From: Aurantiochytrium sp. KH105
Lineage: Eukaryota; Sar; Bigyra; Thraustochytrida; Thraustochytriidae
Direction of reading: 5' to 3'
DNA: 64,000 nucleotides
Assembly (NCBI GenBank): GCA_003116975.1
Contig: BGKB01000183.1
Location: 62,001-126,000 of the forward strand
Shown: positions 1-9,094 of the stretch, one piece after another
How positions within the stretch are numbered: the stretch's first letter is position 1
Layout: every line of letters starts with the position of its first letter
Position numbers and translations under genes: made by a program
Notes under the pieces: model-generated
Database searches by the model: none
What the model was told of the DNA's origin: nothing
What the model saw: the letters and a program-made list of their open reading frames with translations, nothing else

Positions 1-506
1 CCATTCGCGTCGACGCCCTCGGCGAAGAGTCTGAGGCCACCATTGGCTACTCCTGCAGGGAAAAGGTTGAGGCCCGCTTGCGCCAGCTCGAGACCGGCAA
101 GCCTTACTCGCTCGAGTCCGCCCAAAAGGGACCCGCCAAGTATGACAAACCAAAAGACACGGCCCAGTACAGCGCCGGCGCCGACAATACCATGGAGGTC
201 GACGAGAACGGCTCTGCTGACAAGAAGAAGTCCAAGAAGGCCGACGACAGCAGCGACGACGAGGAGGAGGAGGTCAACGGCGCCGCCACCCCCGACAAGA
301 AGAAGAAGAAGGAAAAGAAGGAGAAGAAGGAAAAGAAGAAGAAGGAAAAGAAGAAGAAGAAGGGCAGCGACGATGAGGATGACGAGGACCTCGTCGAGGC
401 TGTCGAATCTTCGGCAAAGAAGTCCAAGAAACGCAAGTCTAAGGGCGGCGACGACGACGACGAAAAGAAGAAGAAGAAAAAGAAGAAGTCCAAGTCTGAC
501 GAGTAA
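1..506 (+). CDS. NOP58: NOP58-like box C/D snoRNP core protein, 3' end only
   Basis: The reading frame is open from the window edge (first full codon at base 3), so the start lies outside. The first 30 or so residues match the end of the Nop domain of NOP58: an IRVDAL-type stretch, a G-E-E segment, then an R-x-K-V-E-x-R-L-x-Q-L-E helix. Behind it comes a tail of alternating lysine and acidic blocks (KKKKEKK and DDDE runs), the KKE/D tail typical of NOP56 and NOP58. NOP58 is a scaffold of nucleolar box C/D snoRNPs that direct 2'-O-methylation of rRNA. NOP56 is the main alternative, but the R-L-x-Q-L-E helix fits NOP58 better. The stop is TAA at 504-506. The next gene is convergent. Confidence 0.8.
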   Translation, partial: IRVDALGEESEATIGYSCREKVEARLRQLETGKPYSLESAQKGPAKYDKPKDTAQYSAGADNTMEVDENGSADKKKSKKADDSSDDEEEEVNGAATPDKKKKKEKKEKKEKKKKEKKKKKGSDDEDDEDLVEAVESSAKKSKKRKSKGGDDDDEKKKKKKKKSKSDE

Positions 507-1009
507 GAGTAAGCCCGCCTCCCACGACACATGACGACAACCCATTCGATGTGCTGCGGTGCGTGCGGCTCTTCACACACAATACACGTACGACGATGAA
601 CAAACGCGACGTGCGTGGCGGCGTGCCGCAGGCCTTGCCCTACTACCACTTATTTCTTTTTTTGTCTCCTCCCACCATCACGACCACAACAACAACAATT
701 CCAACAACAGTATCAGAAAAAAAATTCCCCACCAAAGAGACCCTGCCGAGTGTGGCAAGCGGTCGCTTTGCCGGCTCACAATCGCCGGCGTCTTACTTTC
801 CTCAGCCCTACACAACCACCTCATTTTGCTTCGATAATCAACATCACACCTTCATTGCGCTGTTTCTGTTTTTCACATACATATGCATACACGTCACGTC
901 ACGACACCTCGCTTCATTTCACTTGACTGCTGTCTCGCTCATTTCCTTCGCACTCCTCGCCCTTCACGAAAAAGACAAAGAGAATTGGATCCGGCATTGA
1001 TCTTGGCGC
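507..1009. other. Convergent intergenic region
   Basis: This stretch lies between the ends of NOP58 (+) and the Yip1-like gene (-). It is AT-richer than the genes, with A and T runs and CAA repeats around 680-725, as expected for two facing 3' UTRs. Short open frames here share no recognisable motif. No RNA gene was seen. Confidence 0.6.
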
Positions 1010-1801
1010 TCAAAGTAGCTGGCTGTAGACGAGAACAATCGGGTACACCACAAGAACTTGCTTGTGCAACATTTTGTGAATGCGCAAGATCCAGATACCC
1101 ACACATCGGCTTGCGAGAATGACCCCGCATAGTCGGAACAGGGCGCCCAGCCAAGCAAAGCCTGTGAGAGCCTCGAGCATCCCTCCAACCACCAGAAAAA
1201 CGCACAGCGTGAGACTAGAGTAACCTACGGCGGTCAAGACGCACTGCAAGGCATCTTTTGAGGCGCCCGTGCCTCCACTCAGACCCACGACCATGACCCA
1301 GACAAAGGCAGATCCGAGCAGCCACGTTAGGATGCTTGCGCCCAGCAAGGGTGTCGCGTGCGATGATCCAAATGCAATGGACAACGCCGTCAGCACGATC
1401 CACGAGGTCACCACACACATGAAGCCACCCACTGCATCGCTCACTTGGTGCAGGGCTTGATGGTCTTTGCGCGTCGTTCTGAATCCCAACGTTGCCACGA
1501 GCTGCAGACGCCGCCAGACCAGGTCAAGATTGACCCCGAGCTCGTCCGCTAATGGCGCATCGTTCGCGCCGCCCTCCAGCGTCCTCCCCGCGCCGCCCTC
1601 CACGTCCACGTGCGCAGCACTGCTCGTCGTTGACCCGTTACCGCTGCCGGGCCTTGACCTCCATTCCTCCTCAAAGTCGGCGCGCAGACGCAGCGCAAGC
1701 TTAATGCCAGACTCTGCAGCCACTCGCAGTCGCTCCTCTAGCCTTTCTCCACTCGCACGCGCTGCGCGCCACCACGTCGCGCTGTCCGCGAGGCGCGTCA
1801 T
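1010..1801 (-). CDS. Yip1-family-like five-pass membrane protein
   Basis: The protein is 263 aa from the ATG at 1801; the frame runs upstream to a TTG only. The first 90 residues are soluble and charged. The C-terminal 170 residues hold about five closely packed hydrophobic segments, with a DLVWRRLQLVATLG entry and a final L-V-V-Y-P-I-V-L-V-Y segment just before the stop. A late segment ending in a YP-hydrophobic motif at the extreme C terminus is typical of Yip1/YIPF proteins (YIPF3/YIPF4 type), which sit in ER-Golgi membranes and act with Rab GTPases. The call rests on topology and the terminal motif, not a confirmed family match. The gene is divergent from uL23m. Confidence 0.5.
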   Translation of the reverse strand: MTRLADSATWWRAARASGERLEERLRVAAESGIKLALRLRADFEEEWRSRPGSGNGSTTSSAAHVDVEGGAGRTLEGGANDAPLADELGVNLDLVWRRLQLVATLGFRTTRKDHQALHQVSDAVGGFMCVVTSWIVLTALSIAFGSSHATPLLGASILTWLLGSAFVWVMVVGLSGGTGASKDALQCVLTAVGYSSLTLCVFLVVGGMLEALTGFAWLGALFRLCGVILASRCVGIWILRIHKMLHKQVLVVYPIVLVYSQLL

Positions 1802-2453
1802 GCTTTTCACCAAGCTTGGCTGTTGTCGTTTTGCTTTCCATGTGTTCGCCTTTTCTACGACGCTTTTTTACGTCGCTTTTTTCTTGACATAGGCCTAATT
1901 TCTACTCCCTCTTTATGTGATGAACGTCCACATCCCGGAAATGCGGAGGTCTGCAGGGAAATTGCGGAGCTCTGGAGCAATGCAAGTGACTTGTCTGTGA
2001 CTCGAACGAAGCTGCTGTCGAATGAGGTCCTTGCCACTACAGTCTCTCTCTCTCTCTCTCTCTCAACGGGCCCATTAAAGATTTTTCCGTCGACAAATTT
2101 CGGCCGCAAGATGCAATGTCTCTCTCTTCTTCGCAGCGCATCCATCTCGCATCCGCTCCACACTTGAGCCAGCGCCATTATCCTGTCTTGTCTTTCTCTC
2201 TGCTTCGTCAGCCAAATTGTACGGGCTCATCTCCACGCCGGCCGAGAGCCTCGCTGCACCGCCAAAGAGACCTATCGCTGCCGCGCTGCACGCCGCGCCG
2301 CGACCGCGCGCATAGCCCGCTTTCCGCGCGCCTCGCGCAGGCAGGCTTGCAGAGCAGAGCAGCAGCGACCATCGGCCTGCAGCAACCCCGGCGCGCAGGA
2401 GAACCCAGCTGGGCAGCTCGCTCGCTCGCTCGCTCGCTTCACTGCGCGGAATC
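1802..2453. other. Divergent promoter region between the Yip1-like and uL23m genes
   Basis: This 650-bp stretch carries a (TC)n tract at 2043-2064 and becomes very GC-rich towards uL23m. A GCTC array ends 15 bases before the uL23m ATG (listed separately). No gene is supported here. Confidence 0.6.
2415..2439 (+). repeat. (GCTC)n array in the uL23m leader
   Basis: Five to six tandem GCTC units sit directly upstream of the ATG at 2454. This is one of several short simple-repeat arrays found at a similar distance from start codons in this window. Confidence 0.85.
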
Positions 2454-3077
2454 ATGGCGTGGCGCCGCCCCGAGGTCGCCCGCCGGCTGCGGCCATGGAA
2501 CTTCTCCCTGTAGGTTTTCTCCGAGGACGACATGGATGGATGGATGGCGCCCGGAGGGCCGCGGACGCGCGGAGGCGCGCGCGGCTGCCTGCGTGCCTGC
2601 CTGCCTGCGCAGGGCTGGCCCGCGGGCTTGCGAGCAGGCGCGGAATGCTTGCGAATGGTTTGCGTGTCTATCTCGCTGGCAGCACAAGTGGCCCGCGTCT
2701 CATCGCCGAGAGAAGAAAGGAAACACTAACATTATGCTCGTTTTGCGTCTCGCTCGCACAGGCTGCCGTCGGAGAACATTATCATGGTCAACAACCCTCT
2801 CAAGGAGACGAACTTGGACAGGTACACCTTTCGCGTGCCGCCTCAGATGAACAAGTTTCAGATTAGCGACTACCTCGAGGCCGTCTACGACCTGCGCGTG
2901 AAAAAGGTGCACACTGTCAACTACGACGGCAAAGTCAAGCGCCGCAACGGTCTCCCGTTTAAGCAAAAGGCTTACAAGAAGGCCGTCGTCTATTTGCATA
3001 CTGAAGCCGACGATATCACCCCCGCAGGCGGCCAGGACCAAGGCTCCTCTTCCTCCTCCTCCTCCTCCTCCGCCTAA
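2454..3077 (+). CDS. MRPL23: Mitochondrial large-subunit ribosomal protein uL23m (two exons)
   Basis: Exon 1 is 2454-2509, exon 2 is 2762-3077, and the intron is 2510-2761 (donor GTAGGT, acceptor CACAG, phase 2). The spliced protein is 123 aa. Exon 1 gives an arginine-rich N terminus (MAWRRPEVARRLRPW) that looks like a mitochondrial targeting and binding segment. Exon 2 holds the uL23 core: F-R-V-P-P-x-M-N-K-F-Q-I-x-D-Y-L-E, then V-x-K-V-x-T-x-N-Y-x-G-K-V-K-R and a K-K-A-V-V-Y-L strand. uL23 lies at the exit of the ribosomal tunnel. The tail is poly-serine. An exon-2-only protein starting at 2784 is possible, but the in-phase splice and basic leader favour the two-exon model. Confidence 0.8.
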
Positions 3078-3230
3078 ACACCGCCAGGGCCGGGGAGGCT
3101 CTGCTCTGGTATTGCTACATTCGACCGCGTTTGCCTCATTATTGTAAAATCGGTAAACGCCCCGCTCGCATTGATGGCTGTCTATTCTCGTTTCGCCCCC
3201 TTTCTTCTGATTTCCTTCTCTGTTTACTAC

Positions 3231-4568
3231 CTACTTGCAATCGTTTATGTGCCACACGCTCTTGTTTGTGACGGGATTGAAAAAGTACTCGCGTTTTTCG
3301 CGATTGCTAAAGGCGCGCTGCCATGGCGCTGGTGGCGCGGGCGCATTGCCATCCTTGGGCTTTGGCTTTGTCGGTAAAGCGGGCATCGGAAAGGCTCCTG
3401 CTTTGCCATGTCCACTACTACCACTGCTGCTGCTGCTTGCTGATGGCTTGACCAGTGGCGGCATGGTCAGCGGCTGTGCAGAGGCCGCCTTGAGCTTGAC
3501 TGCGATGGAATCCCATGACGGCGCGGCAGGCGCGACAACAGGAAGCTCTGCGCCATATCGACGCTGAAGCGCTTGCAGGCACAGCGTACTGTACACGCCC
3601 GGCGCGCGGGCTTGTGCGAAGCGCCGCAAGGCCTCTGGCAGCCGCAATTTAAGCACTTCCACCATGTACGAAACAATAAGTACGCCCGCGCGGTTACACC
3701 CAAACGTCGAAATGACCGCAACAGAGGCCTCGCGCTCCAAGCCGAGGGTCTCTTTGACACGTTCAATAAAGGCTGCCACCTGAGGTCTGCTTGGCGGTAC
3801 ACATCGGTAGAGCTCCGGAACGAGTCCGGGGCCAACTTGACTCTTTTCAATCGGCACGCCCATGCGTTGCATATCCCACTCCTCATAAATCTCGTCCCGA
3901 TCATACAGAAACGAGGCCTGGTCGGCCACTGCGTCCACGACCAGAGGCACAAAGGTTTCATTCTTGTTTAGACTGTCCACGAAGCCATCAATCGTGAACT
4001 CATTGGCCTCGCCGCCGACCTCGGCCTCGTAAATGGATGACAAAGGCGTCTTTACTGCCAAAAAGGGCGTGCCTTCGACCACAGAGACACCAGGGCATGC
4101 TGCCCAGCCCTCAAAGACTTCCTTCGGCCACTTGATTTGAACCGCACCTTGGCCATTCTCTCGCTCTGCCCCTCCTGCTGATCCTGATCCCCCCGACGTC
4201 CCGGATCCTCGTCCTGCAAGTCCACCGATAGCGCCTGCTACAGCTTTGCCCCCAGCACGGTCGGAGCCTATCTTGTTTGACGATACTGCGCCACCATAAT
4301 TATCGTTTGCTTCTTCTTCCTCGCGCTTCCTCTTGGCGCGCGCCTCGGCAAGCTTGCGCGCCACCTCCTTCTTGAGAGCCTCCGCCTTGCGCCGCGCCTC
4401 CGCGGACTTCTTCGCTGGCGCTGCCCCCTTCGAGGTTGTCGTCGAAGCCGCCAATGAAGTGGACGACGACGACGACGAAGATGAAGAGGAGGAGGAGGAA
4501 GAAGAAGAAGCGGCGGCGCCTGGCGCCTGACGAAGCTTTGGCCGCTTCGGCGACCGTGTGCTGCTCAT
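3231..4568 (-). CDS. Capping-enzyme-type RNA triphosphatase homologue, catalytic Cys lost, with C-terminal WW domain
   Basis: The protein is 445 aa from the ATG at 4568; the frame opens further upstream only at TTG. Residues 1-150 are low complexity with a poly-Ser run and a charged KR-rich coiled segment. Residues about 170-355 align with the cysteine-phosphatase-type triphosphatase of metazoan and plant capping enzymes, including the F-A-Q-A-R-x-P-G-x-Y hallmark followed by L-x-x-L-x-R-R-Y-G. The phosphate loop, normally H-C-x-x-G-x-x-R, reads I-S-T-F-G-C-N-R, so the nucleophilic Cys is Ser (residue 287) and the preceding His is Ile. The Arg and Gly are kept. The last 30 residues form a WW domain (W-x21-W, with YFFNP). 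It is probably a pseudophosphatase linking RNA or phospho-CTD to proline-rich partners; function is inferred. Confidence 0.75.
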   Translation of the reverse strand: MSSTRSPKRPKLRQAPGAAASSSSSSSSSSSSSSSSTSLAASTTTSKGAAPAKKSAEARRKAEALKKEVARKLAEARAKRKREEEEANDNYGGAVSSNKIGSDRAGGKAVAGAIGGLAGRGSGTSGGSGSAGGAERENGQGAVQIKWPKEVFEGWAACPGVSVVEGTPFLAVKTPLSSIYEAEVGGEANEFTIDGFVDSLNKNETFVPLVVDAVADQASFLYDRDEIYEEWDMQRMGVPIEKSQVGPGLVPELYRCVPPSRPQVAAFIERVKETLGLEREASVAVISTFGCNRAGVLIVSYMVEVLKLRLPEALRRFAQARAPGVYSTLCLQALQRRYGAELPVVAPAAPSWDSIAVKLKAASAQPLTMPPLVKPSASSSSSGSSGHGKAGAFPMPALPTKPKPKDGNAPAPPAPWQRAFSNREKREYFFNPVTNKSVWHINDCK

Positions 4569-4861
4569 GATCGCAGCGCAAAGCGATACGCAATGATGAT
4601 TCGGTTCTGGTGCTCTGTCTTTTCTTTGGACCAAAACCAAAAACAAAAAACGATCCTCGACCAATCCTGTCCTTTTCAGCTAAACGCGCCAGCTGCTGCA
4701 GGTTGTCGACGCTTACGATGCAACGTGTGTTGACGTAACCTTGACTTGCAAAGAGGAATCCTTCCAGCACAAAGTCGCATACACGGTGAAGCATGTACTT
4801 CACGTGATTTGCACATATTTCTTGGACATGTGCTGCTGTCCCGCGCAAACAACAGTGCAAT

Positions 4862-6286
4862 TCACTGCAGAGCGCAAGAACCACGAGCATGGACATGGTC
4901 TTCGATCGTGCCCACAGCCATCGAGGTGTAGGCACCCGCAAAGACTTCCATGATGCGGAAACGGTGCTTGGCGCCCTTTGCTGTGTGTGGAAGCATGGTT
5001 GGCTCGGTGAGATATAATTGCGATGTTCCGACACCGAGTCGTCCATGCTCATTGCAGCCCCAAACGTATATCTCGCCTTCCTCGGAGACGGCCATTGAAT
5101 GGTATCCACCGCCAGAGACGGACCGAATACGCCCCTCGAAGCCAAGAATTTGTAATGGAAAGATGCGGTGCTGTTGATCCTGATGGCCAAGTCTCCCAAA
5201 CTCCCCGCGACCCCATGAATACACGGCGCCGTCCTCGGCCACGGCCAGATTATGCTTACCACCACAACTCAGGCGAACGATCTTTGGCGCTGCAGTCATA
5301 TTGGTCAGGGCATTGCTTTTGGGATTCCGGGTTTGCCATCGCATGACCTTGGTTGGAAGTGTCATGAATGTAGCGCCGTCGGCTTCGGACCTGCGAAGCA
5401 GCAGTGAAGAGTTTGGCGAATTTCGACGCAATCCAACGCCCCCGAGCTGGTGGCTGCGTCCACATCCCCACGTAAATACCCTTCCCGTGCGATGCGAGAG
5501 TGCGGCACTGTGATCCCAGCCGCACGAGATCGCCTTGATTTTGATGTGCTGGTCCAGAAACATGCTAATGAGTTTAGGCCTCAGTCTTGTCTTTTGGTCT
5601 CCATGTCCAAGTCGTCCGAGCAAGCCCAGGCCCCAGCTGTATACCCGACCTTTACTATCGAGTGCGAGACAGTGTGAATGCCCGCACGCAACGCTCACAA
5701 TATGAATACTGACATCATTTCTCGAGCTGTCGCTTTTAAACGAGTCCGCAGGGTCGGCCTTCTCTGTCGGTACCTTTAGAGAAGAAAGCTGTAGCGTTTG
5801 TCGCGCCTCGGGGGCTGAGAATTCATTTGACGTTGGCTTGCGCGCCTGAAACCAGTCAATCATCCGGGGCTCTGTGCAGTCGTCCTCATTGTTGTGGCCG
5901 AGCACGCCATAGACCCCCGACCCCCAGGAAAACACTTCGCCAGTCGAGAGGACTGCCAGTGCATGTTCTCTACCAGCCCCAACCATGACGACGGAGCGTT
6001 GGTGAAAGAATTTGATCTTTCGAGGCGTAATAAGTTCTTCTTTCTGATCGATGTGTCCAAGTTGTTGGTGTTTGTTCACACCCCAGGAATACACGCTACC
6101 TCGAGTCGTAAGCGCCAGGTTGAAGCAGAACCCGCACGCAATGTACTGGACGTATTGTCCTTGCAAGAGCACCCGGTCCATGCTTTTCATCGTCGGTACG
6201 AATTTTTCGTCGCCACCGTGGCCCACTTGTCCGTGTGCTGCCCAACCCCACGAGAACACCTCTTCACCCAGCATGGTGGGCGCCAT
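4862..6286 (-). CDS. RCC1-repeat beta-propeller protein
   Basis: The protein is 474 aa with about seven RCC1 repeats across its length. They are recognisable from V-[FY]-S-W-G followed some ten residues later by L-G-H (for example near residues 10, 65, 120, 220, 270, 365 and 415), and G-x-x-H-x-x-A-L-type strands between them. Such propellers act as Ran exchange factors, ubiquitin-ligase regulators or scaffolds. No other domain is visible, so the specific role is unknown. Two inserts (near residues 150-200 and 290-340) make it longer than the 420-residue RCC1 core. The ATG at 6286 is the only in-frame start before the divergent promoter. Confidence 0.85.
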   Translation of the reverse strand: MAPTMLGEEVFSWGWAAHGQVGHGGDEKFVPTMKSMDRVLLQGQYVQYIACGFCFNLALTTRGSVYSWGVNKHQQLGHIDQKEELITPRKIKFFHQRSVVMVGAGREHALAVLSTGEVFSWGSGVYGVLGHNNEDDCTEPRMIDWFQARKPTSNEFSAPEARQTLQLSSLKVPTEKADPADSFKSDSSRNDVSIHIVSVACGHSHCLALDSKGRVYSWGLGLLGRLGHGDQKTRLRPKLISMFLDQHIKIKAISCGWDHSAALSHRTGRVFTWGCGRSHQLGGVGLRRNSPNSSLLLRRSEADGATFMTLPTKVMRWQTRNPKSNALTNMTAAPKIVRLSCGGKHNLAVAEDGAVYSWGRGEFGRLGHQDQQHRIFPLQILGFEGRIRSVSGGGYHSMAVSEEGEIYVWGCNEHGRLGVGTSQLYLTEPTMLPHTAKGAKHRFRIMEVFAGAYTSMAVGTIEDHVHARGSCALQ

Positions 6287-7225
6287 TCATGACACGTTGG
6301 CGATGGGACGCTCGATTCCACGTCTTGATGCTCGCAGCTCGCTGTTTTGCCGCGTCCTTGCGCGCGTTGCGTCCGGCTGCAATCACCCCCACTCTCTCTT
6401 TTTCTCGCTCCAGTCACGTTCAACAATACAGAGCTTTGCCCAAGTAGCCGTTGAGCCTCTTTTTTTCTTTTTTCTGCCTCTTCGGTGTAGAGTACGGTCA
6501 AGGCCGGTCTCGAATGCTGAATATCGTCCGCGGAGTCGCAGCGCAAACATACATGCAAGCAAGCATCATGCATTCATCAGCAAGCACATGCAGGCGAGCG
6601 AGGAAGCACATGAAAGCAACAACGCAAGCAAGCAAGCAAGCAAGGAAGCAAGCAGGCAAGCGAGCAAGCAAGCAAGCAGCCTGGCTGCCTTTTCATACAT
6701 GATTGCCCTCGCTCACGACACCGCGGGACTAACGTCGTATCAGCAGCCCAGATCCACCTGCCACTCACTGCATTGCCGGCAAAGGAGAGACCGTCCGTGC
6801 GCCGCTGCCAGCAGCAGTCAGCTGCAGTCACAGGCAGGCAGTCCATGCATGCTGCCGCGCATCTATCTCCAGAGGGACAGCGCGCGGAGGGACCCCCGGG
6901 GGCCGTCCCTCGGGCGCAAGGGGAGGCGTAGGAGGTCCTAGGCGGCGGCCAGCGCGTCCCAGCGGGGGCTCGTAGGGCGCGACTAGGGGAAACGCTAGGC
7001 GCGGGGCGAGAAAATGGACGCCCCGCCGGAGCTGGGCGCCGAGCAGAACTACATAAAACGCAAGCGAGGACCAGAACGAGTTGCAGGCGAGCAGCGGCAG
7101 CGCGGAGAGCGGGACGGCCGAGCTCGCGGCCGAGCACGGGCGTTTCGGCGGGCGGCGCGGCGAGAGAGGCGGCCGAGGAGGCAGGCAGGTCGCGGCGGCG
7201 GCTCCGCGGCTTGGTGGGTCGGGAG
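6287..7225. other. Divergent promoter region between RCC1-like and bHLH-like genes
   Basis: This 940-bp region begins moderately AT-rich and becomes very GC-rich after 6880. It includes an imperfect GCAA/GCAAG array at about 6622-6680 and a 12-mer CTAGGGGAAACG at 6983-6994 that recurs at 15078-15089. Open frames here are compositionally driven and have no recognisable domain. No gene is called. Confidence 0.55.
6622..6680. repeat. Imperfect (GCAA)n array
   Basis: This is a tetranucleotide array of GCAA units with interspersed GGAA and GGCA variants. A cleaner copy of the same motif is at 63500-63547. Confidence 0.85.
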
Positions 7226-7792
7226 ATGATGCCGGGGCAAGGCCAATACCCGGTCTACGCCCACCCGGGGAGCATGCCGCAGCAACAGCAGAAGACCGCG
7301 CCGCCGGCGAAGAAGCGCGACTCGAAGAGGCGAGAGCGCAAGTACGAGCGCGAGAAGCGACGACGGGACGTCGTCGCGCAGCAGTTCACAGAAATATGCT
7401 CGCTCCTCGGCATCGAGGTCGGGGCCGCGGACCGTACATATGTCTTGAACGAGCTCCTGCTCGCGCTCAAGAAGAAGAACGACGCCCAGGCCGCCGCGGT
7501 GCCGCAGCAAATGCTCAAGGACATGGATATTAATCGTGACACCTACGCGGCAGATCCCAGCGTCTATCCAGATCACGGCACGCCGCCCCAGCGCAGACGG
7601 GCCTCGAGCATTGGAGCGCTCGCGGCAGCATCAGGTTCGCCGGCAATCATAAGTCCGCTTCGACAGGAAAGCCCCCTAGTACTTTCAGAAGCCCTCAGCT
7701 CCGACACAACGACTTTCACGGACCACCTCGATTACTTCGAGGAACAGCTCGGCTTGGGTATGAACGATCAGGTCTTTGACGAACTCAACTAA
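7226..7792 (+). CDS. Putative bHLH-like transcription factor
   Basis: The protein is 188 aa from the ATG at 7226 (a second ATG follows immediately). A short P/Q-rich N terminus leads to a strongly basic stretch (KKRDSKRRERKYEREKRRRD), a helix V-V-A-Q-Q-F-T-E-I-C-S-L-L-G, a short loop, and a second helix Y-V-L-N-E-L-L-L-A-L-K-K. This resembles basic helix-loop-helix proteins of the plant ILR3 type. The C-terminal 100 residues are Ser/Pro-rich with an acidic end (L-D-Y-F-E-E-Q-L), a possible activation segment. The loop is short and the DNA-contact Glu is not certain, so a bZIP-like or other basic-helix protein cannot be excluded. Confidence 0.5.
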   Translation: MMPGQGQYPVYAHPGSMPQQQQKTAPPAKKRDSKRRERKYEREKRRRDVVAQQFTEICSLLGIEVGAADRTYVLNELLLALKKKNDAQAAAVPQQMLKDMDINRDTYAADPSVYPDHGTPPQRRRASSIGALAAASGSPAIISPLRQESPLVLSEALSSDTTTFTDHLDYFEEQLGLGMNDQVFDELN

Positions 7793-8411
7793 GAAGCGCT
7801 TGTCGTGGGGAACCAGAGGTAAATTTTTTGTTTGCTTTCGGGCAGACAGTTTGACGAACGGACTCTTGTGCAAAACATAGATAAAGTACCATCACCATGA
7901 AGTGACACCGAACTGATTGTTTTCTTTCTTCTCTAGCTTGATGGCTCCGTACTTAGAAATCAAATCAAATCAAATCAAATCAAATCAAATCAAATCAAAT
8001 CAAATCAAATCAAATCAAACTCCGAAAAAAATGTTGTTTATAAAAAATGATTTTTGTAGCGTGCAACTTCGTGTGCCAATCGACACACATTTCTCGAGCC
8101 AATTTGTAAACCTTCGCGGGGCGCGCGATTGAGGTTTTGGTCGTCATGGGACGGGAACACGTTCACGTTCACAAAAACAAAGACAAAAGCAGAGCCATTC
8201 GCTCTTGCTGGTTTCACCTTCTAGAAAAAGGACCTACCTGCCTACCAGCTTGACTGAAAAGCTTCATGAAGATGGCAAGCTTAGCCACAACGTTTTTGTC
8301 ACGCCATAATAGAGTTCCTGTGGCTCGGACCCTCTTTTTCACTCACTCACTCACGAGCATGCGTCGATCGCAATTGCAGCTACGATTCCTAGCTTGTCTC
8401 AACTATCAAAT
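7793..8411. other. Convergent intergenic region
   Basis: The region lies between the ends of the bHLH-like gene (+) and the extended MsrB gene (-). It contains an (AAATC)n array at 7957-8019. If MsrB is a selenoprotein, its SECIS element should lie here on the minus strand. Inverted repeats such as AGCCACA/TGTGGCT (8282-8325) exist, but I could not identify a convincing SECIS core by eye. Confidence 0.5.
7957..8019. repeat. (AAATC)n pentanucleotide array
   Basis: About 12.6 perfect tandem copies of AAATC lie in the 3' flank between two convergent genes. Confidence 0.97.
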
Positions 8412-9005
8412 TTACTGCTCTGTCGCGCGGTGTCGCAGCGACAGAGAGAGTACTCAGTGTCGCCATTGCGCATCCGGGTGGAGATCGCCCTTTTGCTTTC
8501 CATCTTCAAAGGCATGACCGAGAAAAAGCTCACAGCCAGCACAATACACCTCAAACACGGCGCATGTATATCCATTGTAGCCATCGACCTTGACGCGAAT
8601 CAACGCGTCGCCATGCGCCTCTCTGCGAAATGACGGCCAGACACACGGCCCGCGAAACTTGTCTTTTGACGAATACAATGCGGCATCGCACCGCGCGCAA
8701 GTGTAAGTGCCCGACGCCCAAAAATCCCTGAACCCCTCATGCGAGACCACATCGGAGACGAGCTCCATGTCGTCTTCCACGCGCTTCGTCAGCGGGCGAG
8801 CGCTGATTCCAAAGTACACCTCCCGGTTCTCCAGCGTCACCTCCTCGTACAGCGCGTGTCGCCTCCACGAGGGCTCCACGAGCGCGAGGCTCGCCGGCCC
8901 TGACCTTGCGCTCGTGGTCCCGGCCCCAGTCCTGGCGCGTTTCGCAGGCCCGCCTCCGCCGTCTTCGGGCTCGGCCGCCTGCGCTCGCCGCCGCGCGGGC
9001 GCCAT
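8412..9005 (-). CDS. msrB: Methionine-R-sulfoxide reductase B, probable selenoprotein (in-frame TGA)
   Basis: The conventional frame (ATG 9005) stops at TGA 8456-8454. It covers an R/A-rich N terminus and the MsrB fold, with two zinc-binding CxxC pairs (CARC near residue 103, CAGC near 155), a V-W-P-S-F segment and L-G-H-A-F-E-D-G. MsrB enzymes continue R-x-C-[IV]-x-S-x-S-L, where the Cys reduces methionine-R-sulfoxide. Here R-H is followed by TGA and then, in frame, V-L-S-L-S-L-R and seven more residues to TAA at 8414-8412. The TGA (codon 184 of 197) therefore occupies the catalytic position, as Sec does in animal MsrB1. The coordinates include the extension. No SECIS was confirmed; recent inactivation is the alternative. 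Confidence 0.72.
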
Positions 9006-9038
9006 CGCGCGCCTCGGCGGCGGGCTGGTCTCGGGTCT

Positions 9039-9066
9039 TCTGCTCTGCTCTGCTCTGCTCTGCTCT
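9039..9066 (-). repeat. (TCTGC)n pentamer array in the MsrB leader
   Basis: Five to six tandem TCTGC units (GCAGA in the MsrB sense) lie 34 bases upstream of the MsrB ATG. The same pentamer array precedes the CREST-like gene at 63177-63225. Confidence 0.9.
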
Positions 9067-9094
9067 CAAGCGATCCTGATCAGATTAGCGTGGA

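Noticed and set aside
7793-8411. SECIS element for MsrB
   Set aside because: I looked for a TGA...AA...GA core in a stem-loop on the minus strand and found only partial matches, so none is annotated.
8454-9005. MsrB read as an ordinary protein ending at the TGA
   Set aside because: That product would lack the catalytic residue, while the codons after the TGA continue the family's conserved end; the extended reading is preferred, though not proven.
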